From a bacterium (GTDB lineage: Bacteria; Verrucomicrobiota; Verrucomicrobiia; Limisphaerales; J093), in assembly GCA_021780105.1 (NCBI GenBank), contig JAJXZJ010000065.1:1-64000 (forward strand): DNA of 64,000 bases. Reading direction: 5' to 3'. A program made the translations under genes and the position numbers. Below, one piece after another: positions 34,010-44,100 of the stretch; position 1 is the stretch's first letter; every line of letters starts with the position of its first letter. The notes beneath the pieces were generated by a model that saw only the letters and a program-made list of their open reading frames with translations, was not told where the DNA came from and ran no database searches.

Positions 34010-34960
34010 ATGAAATTGGCCCGTCGTTCCTTCTTCGCCACGGCCGGTCTGGCGGCCGCGACCGCCGTGGTTGCACAAGCCGCGCCCCTAACGGAGATTC
34101 CTCTCAAACGCCGCATCAAACTTGGTCTCTCCACCTACTCCTACTGGCATTTCCGGCCGCCGAAATTCACCATCGAAACCGTCATGGACAAGGCGGCCGC
34201 GCTGGGCGTCGAAGGCGTGGACATCCTGCATCGGCAGATGGACATTCCGGAAAAGGAGCCGCTGACCGCCGAACACCGCGCCTACCTGCGCCGGCTCAAG
34301 CGCCACGCATTCGTCAACGGCCTCGACGTGATCTGCGTTTCCACGCACCAGAATTTTGTCAGCCCGAATGCCGATGAGGTGACGAAGAACGTGGAGCATA
34401 CGCAGAAGTGCATTGAGATCGCCTACGAACTGGGCGCGCCGTGCATCCGCATCAACACCGGCCGCTGGAACCGCGTGGATTTCGACACGCTGATGGCGCA
34501 GCGCGGCATCGAGGATCCCCTGCCCGGCTACACGGAAGATGACGGTTTCAAGTGGTGCATTGACGCCATCGCGCGCTGCCTGCCCAAGGCCGAGGAGTGC
34601 GGCGTGATTCTGGCGCTCGAAAACCACTGGGGCCTGGCCCGCACACCCGAAGGCTTGCTGCGCATTTTGAACAGCCTGTCCTCGCCGTGGCTCGGCGCGT
34701 TGATGGACACCGGCAACTTCCTCGAAAATCCCTACGACAAGCTGCGCGCCATCGCGCCCAAGGCGGTGTTCGTCCAGGCCAAGACCTACGACGGCGGCGG
34801 CGAGTGGTACACGTTCGATCTCGATTACGACCGCATCGGCCGCATCCTGGCCGAGGCCCACTACACCGGCTACGTGTCGCTGGAGATGGAAGGCAAGGAG
34901 CACCCGGACAGCGCGGTGCCGAAAAGCATCGCCCTGCTCCGAAAAACGCTGGATGCCTGA
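34010..34960 (+). CDS. Exported sugar phosphate isomerase/epimerase-like protein
   Basis: This 316-residue xylose-isomerase-like TIM barrel (AP_endonuc_2 family) is preceded by a twin-arginine-type signal (LARRSFFATAGLAAATAVVA, residues 3-22). Barrel features are IKLGLSTYSYWHFRPPKF, GVEGVDILHRQMD, RINTGRWNR, GVILALENHWGLARTPEGLL (metal-binding Glu), WLGALMDTGNFLEN and GYVSLEMEGKEHPDS. Members interconvert ketoses or inositol derivatives. The periplasmic location is an inference from the signal. An alternative start lies seven codons upstream (34010 is preferred because it directly precedes the signal). Confidence 0.85.
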   Translation: MKLARRSFFATAGLAAATAVVAQAAPLTEIPLKRRIKLGLSTYSYWHFRPPKFTIETVMDKAAALGVEGVDILHRQMDIPEKEPLTAEHRAYLRRLKRHAFVNGLDVICVSTHQNFVSPNADEVTKNVEHTQKCIEIAYELGAPCIRINTGRWNRVDFDTLMAQRGIEDPLPGYTEDDGFKWCIDAIARCLPKAEECGVILALENHWGLARTPEGLLRILNSLSSPWLGALMDTGNFLENPYDKLRAIAPKAVFVQAKTYDGGGEWYTFDLDYDRIGRILAEAHYTGYVSLEMEGKEHPDSAVPKSIALLRKTLDA

Positions 34961-34962
34961 CC

Positions 34963-35079
34963 CGGCGTCAGGGTAGTGTCCTATTTTCGAGGGTAGGGCC
35001 GAGCTGCGGCTCGGCCTGGCGGCGCAGCAGCGCCGCCCTACCATTAAAATTCCGTAAATCAGGACACTACCGGCGTCAG
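34963..35079. mobile_element. MITE-like element B with 9-bp target duplication
   Basis: The 99-bp element (34972-35070) begins GGTAGTGTCCT and ends AGGACACTAC. It is flanked on both sides by CGGCGTCAG (34963-34971 and 35071-35079), a perfect 9-bp target-site duplication. Its core (34992-35042) is a 51-bp double hairpin: GCCGAGC/GCTCGGC, then GGCGGCGC/GCGCCGCC with loop AGCA, bounded by GGTAGG and CCTACC. It has no coding capacity. The ends match element A; the core matches the palindrome inside ligA. Confidence 0.8.
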
Positions 35080-35121
35080 CGGAAGCTTGCTTGTTGCCAC
35101 CATGCGCTCAATGCTTCAGCC

Positions 35122-35958
35122 ATGACCGTCAACGTTCCGCGCCATCTCGCCGTTTGCAGTTGGTCACTCCAGCCGGTTTCGGCGGACGACCTGTTCCGTA
35201 AACTCGACGAAACCGGCATCCACCGCGTGCAAATCGCGCTGGATCCGATCCGCGAAAACGCCGGCGGCGCGTGGAACGATTTTCCCGACCGCTGCGCCCA
35301 GCACGGCCTCACCTGCGTCTCGGGCATGTTCACCACCATCGGCGAGGATTACACGACGCCCGAGACGATCCGCCGCACCGGCGGCGTGGTGCCGGACGAA
35401 ACCTGGGAGGCCAACTGGCGGCGCATCCAGCGGGATGCTGACCTCGCCCAGTGGCTGGGGTTGAAACTGGTCACCTTCCACGCGGGCTTTTTGCCACACG
35501 AGCAAAGCGATCCGAATTTCGCCCGGCTGCTGGAGCGCATCCAGCGCATCGCCAATCTCTGCATCTCCCGCGATTTGACCCTCGGCCTCGAAACCGGCCA
35601 GGAAACCGCCGCCACGCTCAAGGCGTTCATCTCCAAACTCCAGTGCGCCAACGTCGGCGTGAACTTCGACCCGGCGAACATGCTCCTGTATGACAAGGGC
35701 GATCCGGTCGCCGCGCTGCGCTCGCTGGGGCCGTGGCTGCGCCAGTGCCACCTCAAGGACGCCCGCCGCCCGCAAACCCCCGGCGCGTGGGGCGAGGAGG
35801 TCGCCGTCGGCACCGGCGAGGTGGACTGGCAGGCCTTCTTCCACACGCTCGCGGCGCTGCACTTCAGCGGCCATTGCTGCATCGAACGCGAGGCCGGCAA
35901 CCAGCGCGTGGCGGACATCCGCACGGCCTGGCGGCACGTTGAAAAATTCCTCGCCTGA
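35122..35958 (+). CDS. Sugar phosphate isomerase/epimerase family protein
   Basis: This 278-residue cytoplasmic TIM barrel belongs to the AP_endonuc_2 family. Typical elements are HLAVCSWSLQPVSADDLFRK, LTCVSGMFTTIGEDYTTPE, LKLVTFHAGFLPHEQSDP, LTLGLETGQETAATL (metal Glu), ANVGVNFDPANMLLYDKGDP, LRQCHLKDARRP and GHCCIEREAGNQRVAD. It is 46 bp upstream of a Gfo/Idh/MocA oxidoreductase on the same strand. That pairing is common in inositol and rare-sugar catabolism in this phylum. The substrate is unknown. Element B lies just upstream and may lie within its promoter region. Confidence 0.87.
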   Translation: MTVNVPRHLAVCSWSLQPVSADDLFRKLDETGIHRVQIALDPIRENAGGAWNDFPDRCAQHGLTCVSGMFTTIGEDYTTPETIRRTGGVVPDETWEANWRRIQRDADLAQWLGLKLVTFHAGFLPHEQSDPNFARLLERIQRIANLCISRDLTLGLETGQETAATLKAFISKLQCANVGVNFDPANMLLYDKGDPVAALRSLGPWLRQCHLKDARRPQTPGAWGEEVAVGTGEVDWQAFFHTLAALHFSGHCCIEREAGNQRVADIRTAWRHVEKFLA

Positions 35959-36004
35959 GCGCGCTCCTGAACTGGCACCATTCGTCTCCAAGCATTCCAA
36001 AACT

Positions 36005-37030
36005 ATGGTCAACATTGGCATCATCGGCCTCGGCTTCATGGGCCTCACCCACATCAAAGCCTACCGGCAAATCCCCCAGGCGCGCATCACCGCCATTTGC
36101 GATGCCGTGCGGCTGCCCGCCGACGGCAATTTGTCCGGCATCGCCGGCAACATCGCCAACACCGACGCCATCCATTTCGACCTCTCCGTGGTCAAGGGCT
36201 ACCGCGATTACCAGCAGTTGCTCGCGAATCCCGACGTGGATCTGGTGGACATCTGCCTGCCCACGCCACTCCACGCGGAGGTTTCGATCGCCGCCTTGCA
36301 GGCCGGCAAGCACGTCCTCTGCGAGAAACCGCTGGCCCGCCACACCGACACCTGCCGGATGATTCTCGTCGCCGCCGCGGCAGCGAAGGGCTTCTTCATG
36401 CCGGCGCACTGCCTGCGGTTCTGGCCGGAATGGGCGTGGCTGAAAGAAGTGATCGCCGACGGCCGCCACGGGCGGACGCTCGCGGCGCATTTCACCCGCT
36501 ACTCCGAACCACCGGGCTGGAGCCAGGGCAGCTATTTCAAGGGCGACGACTCCGGCGGCGCGTTGCTCGACCTGCACATTCACGACGCCGACTTCGTCCA
36601 GTTCTGCTTCGGCCGGCCGCGGAGCGTGTTCACCAGCGCGCAGACCCGGTTCAGCGGCGCGTTTGACCACGTCCTCACGCAATACGCGGTGGCCGGCGGC
36701 GCCAGCGTCAGCGCCGAGGGAAGCTGGCTGCCGATGAAAGGTTACGGTTTCAAAATGGCCTACACGGTGATGTTCGAGAACGCCACCGCGGACTACGACA
36801 GCACCCGTGGCGCGGGCGCGCTGAAGCTTTATGAAAACGGGCAGCCGGCCAAAACAATCCGCTGCGAGGACGGTGACGGCTACGTCGGCGAACTGCGCCA
36901 CCTGATCGAAAGCATCGAAGCCGGCCGGCCGCCGTCCATCGTCACCGCGGCGGACGGCTTGAGCGCGGTGGAGATTTGCGAAGCGGAGGAGCGCTCGGCC
37001 CAGACCGGCCAGGTTGTGACGCTCGGCTGA
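36005..37030 (+). CDS. Gfo/Idh/MocA-family NAD(P)-dependent oxidoreductase
   Basis: This 341-residue two-domain dehydrogenase starts with a Rossmann motif (VNIGIIGLGFMGLTHIKAYR). The conserved EKP motif follows in LQAGKHVLCEKPLARHTDTC (about residue 107). The C-terminal domain includes GGALLDLHIHDADFVQFCFG, with the usual G-x-x-x-D-x-x-x-H catalytic pattern. Family members oxidise or epimerise sugars and inositols. It has no signal peptide. The upstream isomerase is probably in the same operon and pathway. Confidence 0.92.
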   Translation: MVNIGIIGLGFMGLTHIKAYRQIPQARITAICDAVRLPADGNLSGIAGNIANTDAIHFDLSVVKGYRDYQQLLANPDVDLVDICLPTPLHAEVSIAALQAGKHVLCEKPLARHTDTCRMILVAAAAAKGFFMPAHCLRFWPEWAWLKEVIADGRHGRTLAAHFTRYSEPPGWSQGSYFKGDDSGGALLDLHIHDADFVQFCFGRPRSVFTSAQTRFSGAFDHVLTQYAVAGGASVSAEGSWLPMKGYGFKMAYTVMFENATADYDSTRGAGALKLYENGQPAKTIRCEDGDGYVGELRHLIESIEAGRPPSIVTAADGLSAVEICEAEERSAQTGQVVTLG

Positions 37031-37187
37031 CCGGCCGGCGCGGCGGTTTTTTCGCGCAACGGCAAGGCCGGTTCAAACCGGGATCGCTTCCCGCGAGCCA
37101 GGGCGTAACAGTTGTAACAATCCCGGCATTGCCGCGGCCGTGGTTTCGACGCAACTTCTTCGCGGTTCGACCACGGTTCCCACCACC

Positions 37188-38030
37188 ATGAAACCGGATC
37201 GCTTCTTCCGCCGCTGGCAGCGTCGCAAGACCCGGCTGCTCGCCGAGTCGCAGGCGCTGATCCGCCAGTGCCGCGCGGGCGGCGACGCCGAGCAGGTTCA
37301 CCAACTCCGCGTGGTGCTGCGGCGGCTGCGGCTCTTTGTGCGCCTTGGCCGGCCGTTGCTCGACCCCGCGGCCGTCAGCGCATTCCGCCGCTGGGCGCGC
37401 GGCATTTCCAAGGCACTCAGCAGCGTGCGCGACCTTGACGTGGCGCTCGAATGGTTGACGGCCGTTCCCGGCGTGGACGCGGCGCTCGTGGCGGCCTGCT
37501 TGCAACGACGCGAACGGTGCTGGCGGACAGCCCGCGACAAACTAAGCCCGTTGCCCGTCGGCGTGCTGGCCGCATTAAGCGAAGTGCGTGGCGGGCAAAA
37601 ACACGCCACGGCTCTCGCGGAGCGCGCGGAACGCGTGGAAGCCAAACTGCGGGCCACCGTGAAGGCCGCGCTGCCGCACTTCCTTCGGCTGCCGCCGGAG
37701 GAGCAGCACACGTTCCGGCGCACAGTTCGTTGGTGGCGTTACCGGCGGGAACTGGCGTTGCCGCGGCGCAAACTGACGAAGGACCGTTTGCTCACGCTGC
37801 TGACCGCCGTGCAGGAGGCCACCGGCAACGAGCAAAACCGCGCGCTGGCCGTCCACGCATTGAGCGAAACCAAGTCGCCGGCGGCAGCGCCCTTGCTGGC
37901 CGTGCTTGAACGCGAGACGACCGCGCGCCGCGCCGCCATCACCGCCGCGTTGCGGTCGCTGGCGCAATCGCAAGGCGGGCGGGTTTGCCCGCCAAAATCT
38001 GTTCGACAAGCTTCCGCGCCGCAGGAATGA
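37188..38030 (+). CDS. CHAD-domain protein
   Basis: This 280-residue alpha-helical protein has the CHAD signature near its N-terminus (EQVHQLRVVLRRLRLFVRLG; conserved His and Arg) and the second element ISKALSSVRDLDVALEW. CHAD domains bind polyphosphate through basic residues, and the protein is indeed very Arg-rich. There is no CYTH domain. Its last 92 bp overlap the 3' end of the convergent uracil-DNA glycosylase gene. Confidence 0.85.
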   Translation: MKPDRFFRRWQRRKTRLLAESQALIRQCRAGGDAEQVHQLRVVLRRLRLFVRLGRPLLDPAAVSAFRRWARGISKALSSVRDLDVALEWLTAVPGVDAALVAACLQRRERCWRTARDKLSPLPVGVLAALSEVRGGQKHATALAERAERVEAKLRATVKAALPHFLRLPPEEQHTFRRTVRWWRYRRELALPRRKLTKDRLLTLLTAVQEATGNEQNRALAVHALSETKSPAAAPLLAVLERETTARRAAITAALRSLAQSQGGRVCPPKSVRQASAPQE

Positions 38031-38577
38031 CTTCCTGTTCCAGCCAGGGGTTCACGCGAAACCACCGCTGATTCCGTGGACTCGGATGCGGCAGCGGGAA
38101 GAGCGCCGGCAGGTATTCCCGCCACGCGTGGACGGTTTCGCCCAGCGTGGCCTTCTGCCGGCCGGCGAGGTAATAGGCCTGGGCGTATTTCCCGACGAGG
38201 AGCGTGAGCCGGATGTCCGGCATGGCGGCGCGCAACCGCGGATGCCAGAGCGGCGCGCATTCGGGCCGCGGTGGCAAATCGCCGCCCTTCCCGGTGCCGG
38301 GGTAGCAAAATCCCGTGGGCACGATGGCGACCTGCGTTTCGTCGTAAAACTGGTCACGCGTCAGGTTCAGCCACAGGCGGAGCCGGTCGCCGGAGGGATC
38401 GTTCCACGGAACGCCGGTTTCGTGGACGCGCCGGCCGGGAGCCTGGCCGACGATCAACAGCCGGGCGGTGGCCGCCGCGCGCAACACCGGCCGGGGGCCG
38501 AGCGGCAGGTGGGCGGCGCAAACGGTGCAGGCGCGGACTTCCCGCAACAGGCGTTCCATGCCATCAGCGTTTTTCAT
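37939..38577 (-). CDS. Uracil-DNA glycosylase family protein
   Basis: This protein of about 212 residues removes uracil or related damaged bases from DNA. Motif 1 is ARLLIVGQAPGRRVHETGVP (GQAPG), followed by WNDPSGDRLRLWL. Motif 2 is LFPLPHPSPRNQRWF (HPSPRN). Two N-terminal cysteines (ACTVCAAHLPLG) are conserved in this subgroup, but the full four-cysteine iron-sulfur set of family 4 is not obvious. The start is MKNADGMERL at 38577 or three codons earlier at 38586. It overlaps the convergent CHAD gene by 92 bp. Confidence 0.85.
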   Translation of the reverse strand: MKNADGMERLLREVRACTVCAAHLPLGPRPVLRAAATARLLIVGQAPGRRVHETGVPWNDPSGDRLRLWLNLTRDQFYDETQVAIVPTGFCYPGTGKGGDLPPRPECAPLWHPRLRAAMPDIRLTLLVGKYAQAYYLAGRQKATLGETVHAWREYLPALFPLPHPSPRNQRWFRVNPWLEQEVIPAARKLVEQILAGKPARLAIAPATATRR

Positions 38578-38616
38578 AGGTAACATGGTAACGCGTGATC
38601 CCCAAGTGGGCCACGG

Positions 38617-41154
38617 TTACTTGACGCGGGCGCGGTAGAATCGCTGCAGCGTGTTGGTCACCGAGGTGTCGAACCAGAAGAAGCTGCCGTTGGTGCTGGC
38701 ATTGGTCAGGACCGGCGTCCAGGCGCTGAAGTCCGGCGTCGTTTCGACGACGTAGGCGCGGTTTGGCTGGCCCAGCAACTGGAGCTGCACCTGGTTCGTG
38801 GGGCCGGGCACCGGCAGCATGAAGAGGTCGGGATTGAGCGGACTGGTCACGAGCGGCAGGTAAAGATTGTCCACGAAGGCGGCGTCCTGACCGGCGCTGA
38901 AATTCGCGTCCTTCACATAACGCCACTCCAGCACGTTCACGCCATCTGCCAGCGTGAAGAGGTAGGTCTGCCAGCCCACGTCGCCGCTCCACTTCTTGAG
39001 CAACTGGCCGTTCAGGAAAAACTCCAGGAAGTCGCGGCCGGCCTCGGAGCTGACCTTCACGTCAAACGACCCGGTGCCCGGCAGGCAGTTGGCCGTGGCC
39101 GTGAGCCAGCTTGCCTGGCTGTCCACGACCAGCCCGGAGCGGATGGCTTCACGGCCGGCCGCAACGACATTGGTCTGGATGAACCACGCGGAATCACCGC
39201 CGGTCTTCCAAAGCACGTTGGTGCCGAGATGGCCGGACTCGAAGTTCTCGGTGTAATTGGTGCCGTTGAAAAGGAAGTTTGCGGTGACGTTGACACTCTG
39301 GTTCAACACGAGCGCCAGCGGGTTGTTGCTCGAAATCACGTCGCCCTGCCACCCGGCAAAATGATAATTCTGCCCCGGCAACGCGGTCACCACCAGCGGC
39401 GTGCCCACCGCATAGAGTCCGGACGGCGGCGACACCGTGCCGCCGAGCGTGGGCTGCACATTGAAGCTCACGTAGTCCACGTGCGACGTATAGCTGTAGG
39501 TCAGGACGGCGTTTCCGCTGGCGCCCCCGAAGCCGTCCACGGCGATGTAGTAAGCCTGGTTCGTCGTAAGCTCCGCGGTCAACGCGCTGTAGCCGCTGCC
39601 GGGCGTGGCGTCGTCGTTGGCGGCGACCAGCGTCAGGTTCGTCACGCTGTCGCCGGTGTAAACGGCCAGCAAGGTGTCAAAGCTGGAGCCTTGCGTCGTG
39701 AGGGACAGCGTACCCGGAACCGCGTTGGTCGTGAAGGAATACCACACCGAATGCCCGCCGTCGTTGTTGGCGTGGTTCGGTTCACCCGGCTCCTTCGTTG
39801 CGCGCACGGTGCCGCACGTGACCGTGCCGGCAGCGTTGGTCAACGCGATGGCGTCGGCAAAATTGTCGTTCGCCGGATCCACGTAAGTGACAATCACGCT
39901 GACCGGCGCGCTGGTGTTGCCGGCCAGGTCCTGCGCGAAGGCCTGGATCAGGTTCGTGCCGTAGGCCAGCGTCACCGCGGCGCTCCAGTTCGTCGTGCCT
40001 CCGGCCGCCACCGGCGGGTTGTCGTTGACCTGCACCTGCACGGCCACGACGCCCGTGCCGTTGGGCTGCGGGTCAAACGCCGTGCCGGCGACGGTGAGAT
40101 TGCTGGAGACGACGACGGAAACCGCGTTGCTCGGCGAAGTGAAACTCAACGTCGGCGGCTGCGTGTCCGGCAGGCCGTTGGGCAGCACCGTCAGGCGGAT
40201 GTTGCCGGCGTTGTTGGTGTCGGGCGTGTAACCCGCGACGGCGATGTGGTAGGTGGCGCCGGCCTGGGCGTCGAACACCACGTTCGCCTTCAAATTGTGC
40301 GTCGTGTCGTTCGTGGACCACGCGACAAAATCCAGCGTGTCGAGCGTGGGGCCGGAGTAAACGGCGAGCACCGGCGCAAACGCGCTGCCCACGGTGTCAA
40401 TCAGCACACTCGTGTTCGTGGGCGTGGACCATTCCCACCAGACCGACGCGGCCACATACGGATCGCCGCCGTGGAACGGCTCGGCCGGCTCGATCGTCGC
40501 AAACTGGTTGTTGCCGCTGAAAATGCCGCCGGCGGCGGCGAGGCGCACCGCGTCGGCAAAATTGTCGTTCGCCGGACGGACCACGGCCTGGTACGCGATC
40601 GTAAAGTTCGTGGTCACGGTGACAGGATTGCCCATGTCGTTCGTGACGGATGGGTCCTGCCCGCTGACAATGAACTTCACGTTGAAGCTGCGCGCCGTGG
40701 GAAACGACGGCACCGTGAGGTTGGCGCTGTAGGTGCCGTCCGCCGCCGTGGCATCCGGCGCATTGCCGTCATCGAGCATGGGCGTAGTGGCGCTGCCATT
40801 CTGCATCGTCACCGTGACGTTGGTGAAAACGTTGAAGACGTTGGTCGCAAGCGTCAGGAAAACCGCGTTGACGCTCTGCGTCGCCATCAGCGTGCCGGCC
40901 GGCGGCTGGATGTCCACGGTGCCAAACATGTTGGTGGAGGTCTGCGCACGCAGCCCGACCGCGGCCAGGGCCAGACTCAGGCCGAGCAACGCCCGGCCGA
41001 CGGTGGTTCGCGCCCGGCGCGCGAGGTTGCGGGGCCGCACTCTGAAGGGGATGCCGGCGGGGTCGCCCGCCGGGCAGGCCGAAGCATTCATGGGGAGGTC
41101 GCAGCGCAATCGGTTTTTCATGCTGGGCAGGGGGAATCGCTCGGAAAGTGTCAT
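38617..41154 (-). CDS. Large exported multi-domain surface protein
   Basis: This 845-residue protein has a long basic N-terminus and then a signal peptide (TVGRALLGLSLALAAVGLRA, about residues 51-70). In order it shows an invasin/Ig-like stretch (residues 75-195), two related jelly-roll-like domains each opening with ANDNFADA (about residues 205 and 440; SVWWEWSTPTNTSVLIDT, SVWYSFTTNAVPGTLSLT), an Ig-like domain between them (QPPTLSFTSPSNAVSVVVSS), an InlB/bacterial-repeat-type module (GGTVSPPSGLYAVGTPLVVT, YHFAGWQGDV) and a C-terminal module (YVVETTPDFSAWTPVLTNAS ... FYRARVK). The same C-terminal module type ends its upstream neighbour, 16 bp away. It is probably an adhesin or surface enzyme scaffold. 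The start may lie 11 codons downstream. Confidence 0.7.
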   Translation of the reverse strand: MTLSERFPLPSMKNRLRCDLPMNASACPAGDPAGIPFRVRPRNLARRARTTVGRALLGLSLALAAVGLRAQTSTNMFGTVDIQPPAGTLMATQSVNAVFLTLATNVFNVFTNVTVTMQNGSATTPMLDDGNAPDATAADGTYSANLTVPSFPTARSFNVKFIVSGQDPSVTNDMGNPVTVTTNFTIAYQAVVRPANDNFADAVRLAAAGGIFSGNNQFATIEPAEPFHGGDPYVAASVWWEWSTPTNTSVLIDTVGSAFAPVLAVYSGPTLDTLDFVAWSTNDTTHNLKANVVFDAQAGATYHIAVAGYTPDTNNAGNIRLTVLPNGLPDTQPPTLSFTSPSNAVSVVVSSNLTVAGTAFDPQPNGTGVVAVQVQVNDNPPVAAGGTTNWSAAVTLAYGTNLIQAFAQDLAGNTSAPVSVIVTYVDPANDNFADAIALTNAAGTVTCGTVRATKEPGEPNHANNDGGHSVWYSFTTNAVPGTLSLTTQGSSFDTLLAVYTGDSVTNLTLVAANDDATPGSGYSALTAELTTNQAYYIAVDGFGGASGNAVLTYSYTSHVDYVSFNVQPTLGGTVSPPSGLYAVGTPLVVTALPGQNYHFAGWQGDVISSNNPLALVLNQSVNVTANFLFNGTNYTENFESGHLGTNVLWKTGGDSAWFIQTNVVAAGREAIRSGLVVDSQASWLTATANCLPGTGSFDVKVSSEAGRDFLEFFLNGQLLKKWSGDVGWQTYLFTLADGVNVLEWRYVKDANFSAGQDAAFVDNLYLPLVTSPLNPDLFMLPVPGPTNQVQLQLLGQPNRAYVVETTPDFSAWTPVLTNASTNGSFFWFDTSVTNTLQRFYRARVK

Positions 41155-41169
41155 GGCGGTTCCGTTCGG

Positions 41170-44100
41170 TCACCACGGGCCGTAACTGGCGCGGTAGAAC
41201 CGGTAATCAAAGTTCGTGGATTCCAGGTCGAGGAACACGTTCGTCCCGTTCGGCACCGCCACGTTGCCCACGGGAATCCAGTCCACCAGGTTGGTCGAGG
41301 CCTCGACGATGACGTTGCCACCGTTCTGGCCCACCACCGGCAGTTCAAACTGCCCGGACCCGGTCAACGCCGGCGAGCCGAGTTGCACCGGCGCCGGCTC
41401 GCTGACCGTGATGGTGACCGGCGCGGTGGTCGTGGTCGCGCCCAGGTTGTCCGTGGCTTTGGCTGTGAGCGTGTAACTGCCCGGCGGCGGATTGGTCCAC
41501 ACGACACCGAACGGCGCGTTCGTGAGGGCGCCGAGCAGGTTGGTGCCGGCGTAAACATCCACTTCGGCCACGGCGCCGTCGAGGTCGAAGGCACTGGCGC
41601 TCACGGTGAGGTTGAACGGCTCGAAGAACGCCGCGCCGTTCGTGGGCGTGAGCAGGCTGATCACCGGCGGCCGGTTGGTCGTGACGACCACCACCACGGG
41701 GCTGGATACGGTTGTCGCGCCGTCGTTGTCCGTCGCCTGCGCGCTCAGCGAATACACACCCACCGGCACGTTCGTCCACGTCAACGCAAACGGCCCGTTC
41801 GTCAGGGTGCCGAGTTTGGTCGTGCCGGAGTAAAAGACGACTTGCGTCACGGCGCCGTCGAAGTCCTGCGCGCCGGCCTGCACCACCAGATTCGTGGGCA
41901 CAATGAACGTCTGCCCCACGCCGGGCGTGACGAGGCTGATGCTCGGCGCGACGTTTGAATAACTCCACCGGCCGAAGTGCCACGAAACCGACCGGCCGGC
42001 CGCGGTGAACGGACCGCCGACGAACACCTCGCGCCCGCGGACGGCGATTGCCGTGGCGGTGTCGTTCAACCCGTTGCCCAGGACATACCAGCGCGCGCCA
42101 TCCCACGCGGCGACGTGATTGGCCGTGAGGCCGCCGGCCAAGGTGAATGGTCCGGAGACGAACACCGTGCCGCTGCTGTTCACCGCCAGCGCGTCCACGC
42201 CGGCCGCCGTGCCGCCCAGCCCGCCGCCCAGCGCCCACCAACGCGTGCCGTCCCAATGGGCGCAATTCTGAATGTCCGCGCTGCCGCCGGCCGCGGCGAA
42301 GCTGCCGCCGACAAACACATCAGTGCCGTTGACGCCCAGCGCGGTCACCAAGCCGCTGACGCCGCCGCCGAGCGTGGTCCAGTTCGTCCCGTCCCACACG
42401 GCGACGTGACTGGCCGCGTTGCCGCCGGCCGTCGTGAAATCGCCCCCGACGTAAACGCGTCCGTCCGGCGCGACGGCGACCGCGTAAACCTGGCCGTTGA
42501 CGCCGGTGCCGAGGCGGAACCAGTTGGTGCCGTCCCACCGCGCCACGCCGTTCGCGCTGAAGCCGCCGGCACGCGTGAAATCGCCGCCGGCATACAACGA
42601 GTTTCCCGCCGGCGCCAGCGCGCGGACGTTGCCGTCCAGGCCCAGTCCAAGGTTCGACCAGCGGGTGCCGTCCCACCGCGCCACGTGCAGCGCCTGCAAA
42701 CCGCCGGCGGCCGTGAAGGCGCCACCGGCAAAGACATCGCCGCCGGGACTCACGGCGAGAGCGTTCACGTTGCTGTTGAGGCCGGAGCCGAGCGCCGACC
42801 ACGCGCTGCCGTCCCACTTCGCGATGTTGGACACGGTGACGCCGCCCGCCGACGCCAGCGCGCCGCCGACGTAGGCGGCCTGGCCCGTAGTGACGAGGGC
42901 GGCCACCACGCCGCTGTTGCCAGTGACGCCGTTGCCGAGCGCCGCCCAGCCGCTGAAGGTGTAGCTGGCGAGGTTGATCGCCGGATTGCCGCCGCCGGAC
43001 GGAGTGAAAATGCCCGCGACGCAAACCGAACTCGGTCCATTCACCAGGGCAAAAATGTTGCCCGTCACGCCGTTGTTGCTGGTGCCATCGCCGAGCGAGG
43101 CCCAACTGCCCACCGAGTCCTCCCAGCGGGCGAAGTTCATCACCAGCGCGTCCCCGGCCTGGGTGAACGAGCCACCGGCATAGAGCGCGTTGCCCCGCAC
43201 CAGCAGTGCCCGCACCGTGCCGTTCACACCCGCGCCCAGCACCGTCCAGTGCGCGCCGTCCCATTTCGCCACGTTGTTGGCGCCGTCAATCACGCCCGCG
43301 TTGCCCGACTCGCCGCCCACGAACAGGCTGCCGTCGGCCGCGGTCGCGATCGCATACACCGTGCTGCCCACGCCGCCGGCCAGGGGCGACCACGCCTTGC
43401 CGCTCCACGCGGCGATGTTCAACGCAGCCACCGTGCCCGCGTTCGTGAAGGCGCCGCCCGCCACGATCTGGGAGCCGTTTTGCGCCAGCGCATACACCGG
43501 CCCGCCGAGGCCGCTGCCGACGGCATTCCACTGGGCGCCGTCCCAGCGGGCAAGGTTGACCGCCGCCACGCCGCCCGCGTGGGTGAACGCGCCGCCGACG
43601 TATAAATCCGTTCCGCTGACGAGCAGCGCATAGACCGGGCCGTCCACGCCGCCGCCAAGATCGAACCAGTTGGTGCCGTCCCAGCGGGCGAGCGAGCGCA
43701 CGCCCACGGCACCGGCATTGGCGAAACTGCCGCCCGCGTAAACCGAGCCGCCGGCCACCGCCAGGGCCGCCACCGGGCCGTCCACGCCGCCACCCACGGC
43801 GAACCAGTTGGTGCCGTCCCAACGCGCCAGGTTGGACGCCTTGGTCGCGCCGGCCTGGGTGAAACTGCCGCCGACAAAGACGTTGCCCTGCTGATCGAGG
43901 GCGGCCGCGGTCGCGTAACCGGTCAGGCCGGTGCCCAGTCCGCGCCAGCGGTTGCCCAGATTCCAGGCGGCGATGTTCGGCGCGGCAACGTCGCCGGCAG
44001 TGTCAAATTGCCCGCCGACAATGACCTGGGTGGGGCTGACGCCGATGGCCTTGACCAGGCTGTTCGTGCCGCCGGTCACGCCGCTGCTCATCACCTGCCA

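Noticed and set aside
39229..41958. 909-codon open frame opposite the two giant surface protein genes
   Set aside because: Its His/Arg/Val-rich composition mirrors the Gly/Thr/Asn codons of the real genes on the minus strand, and it spans two genes and their gap.
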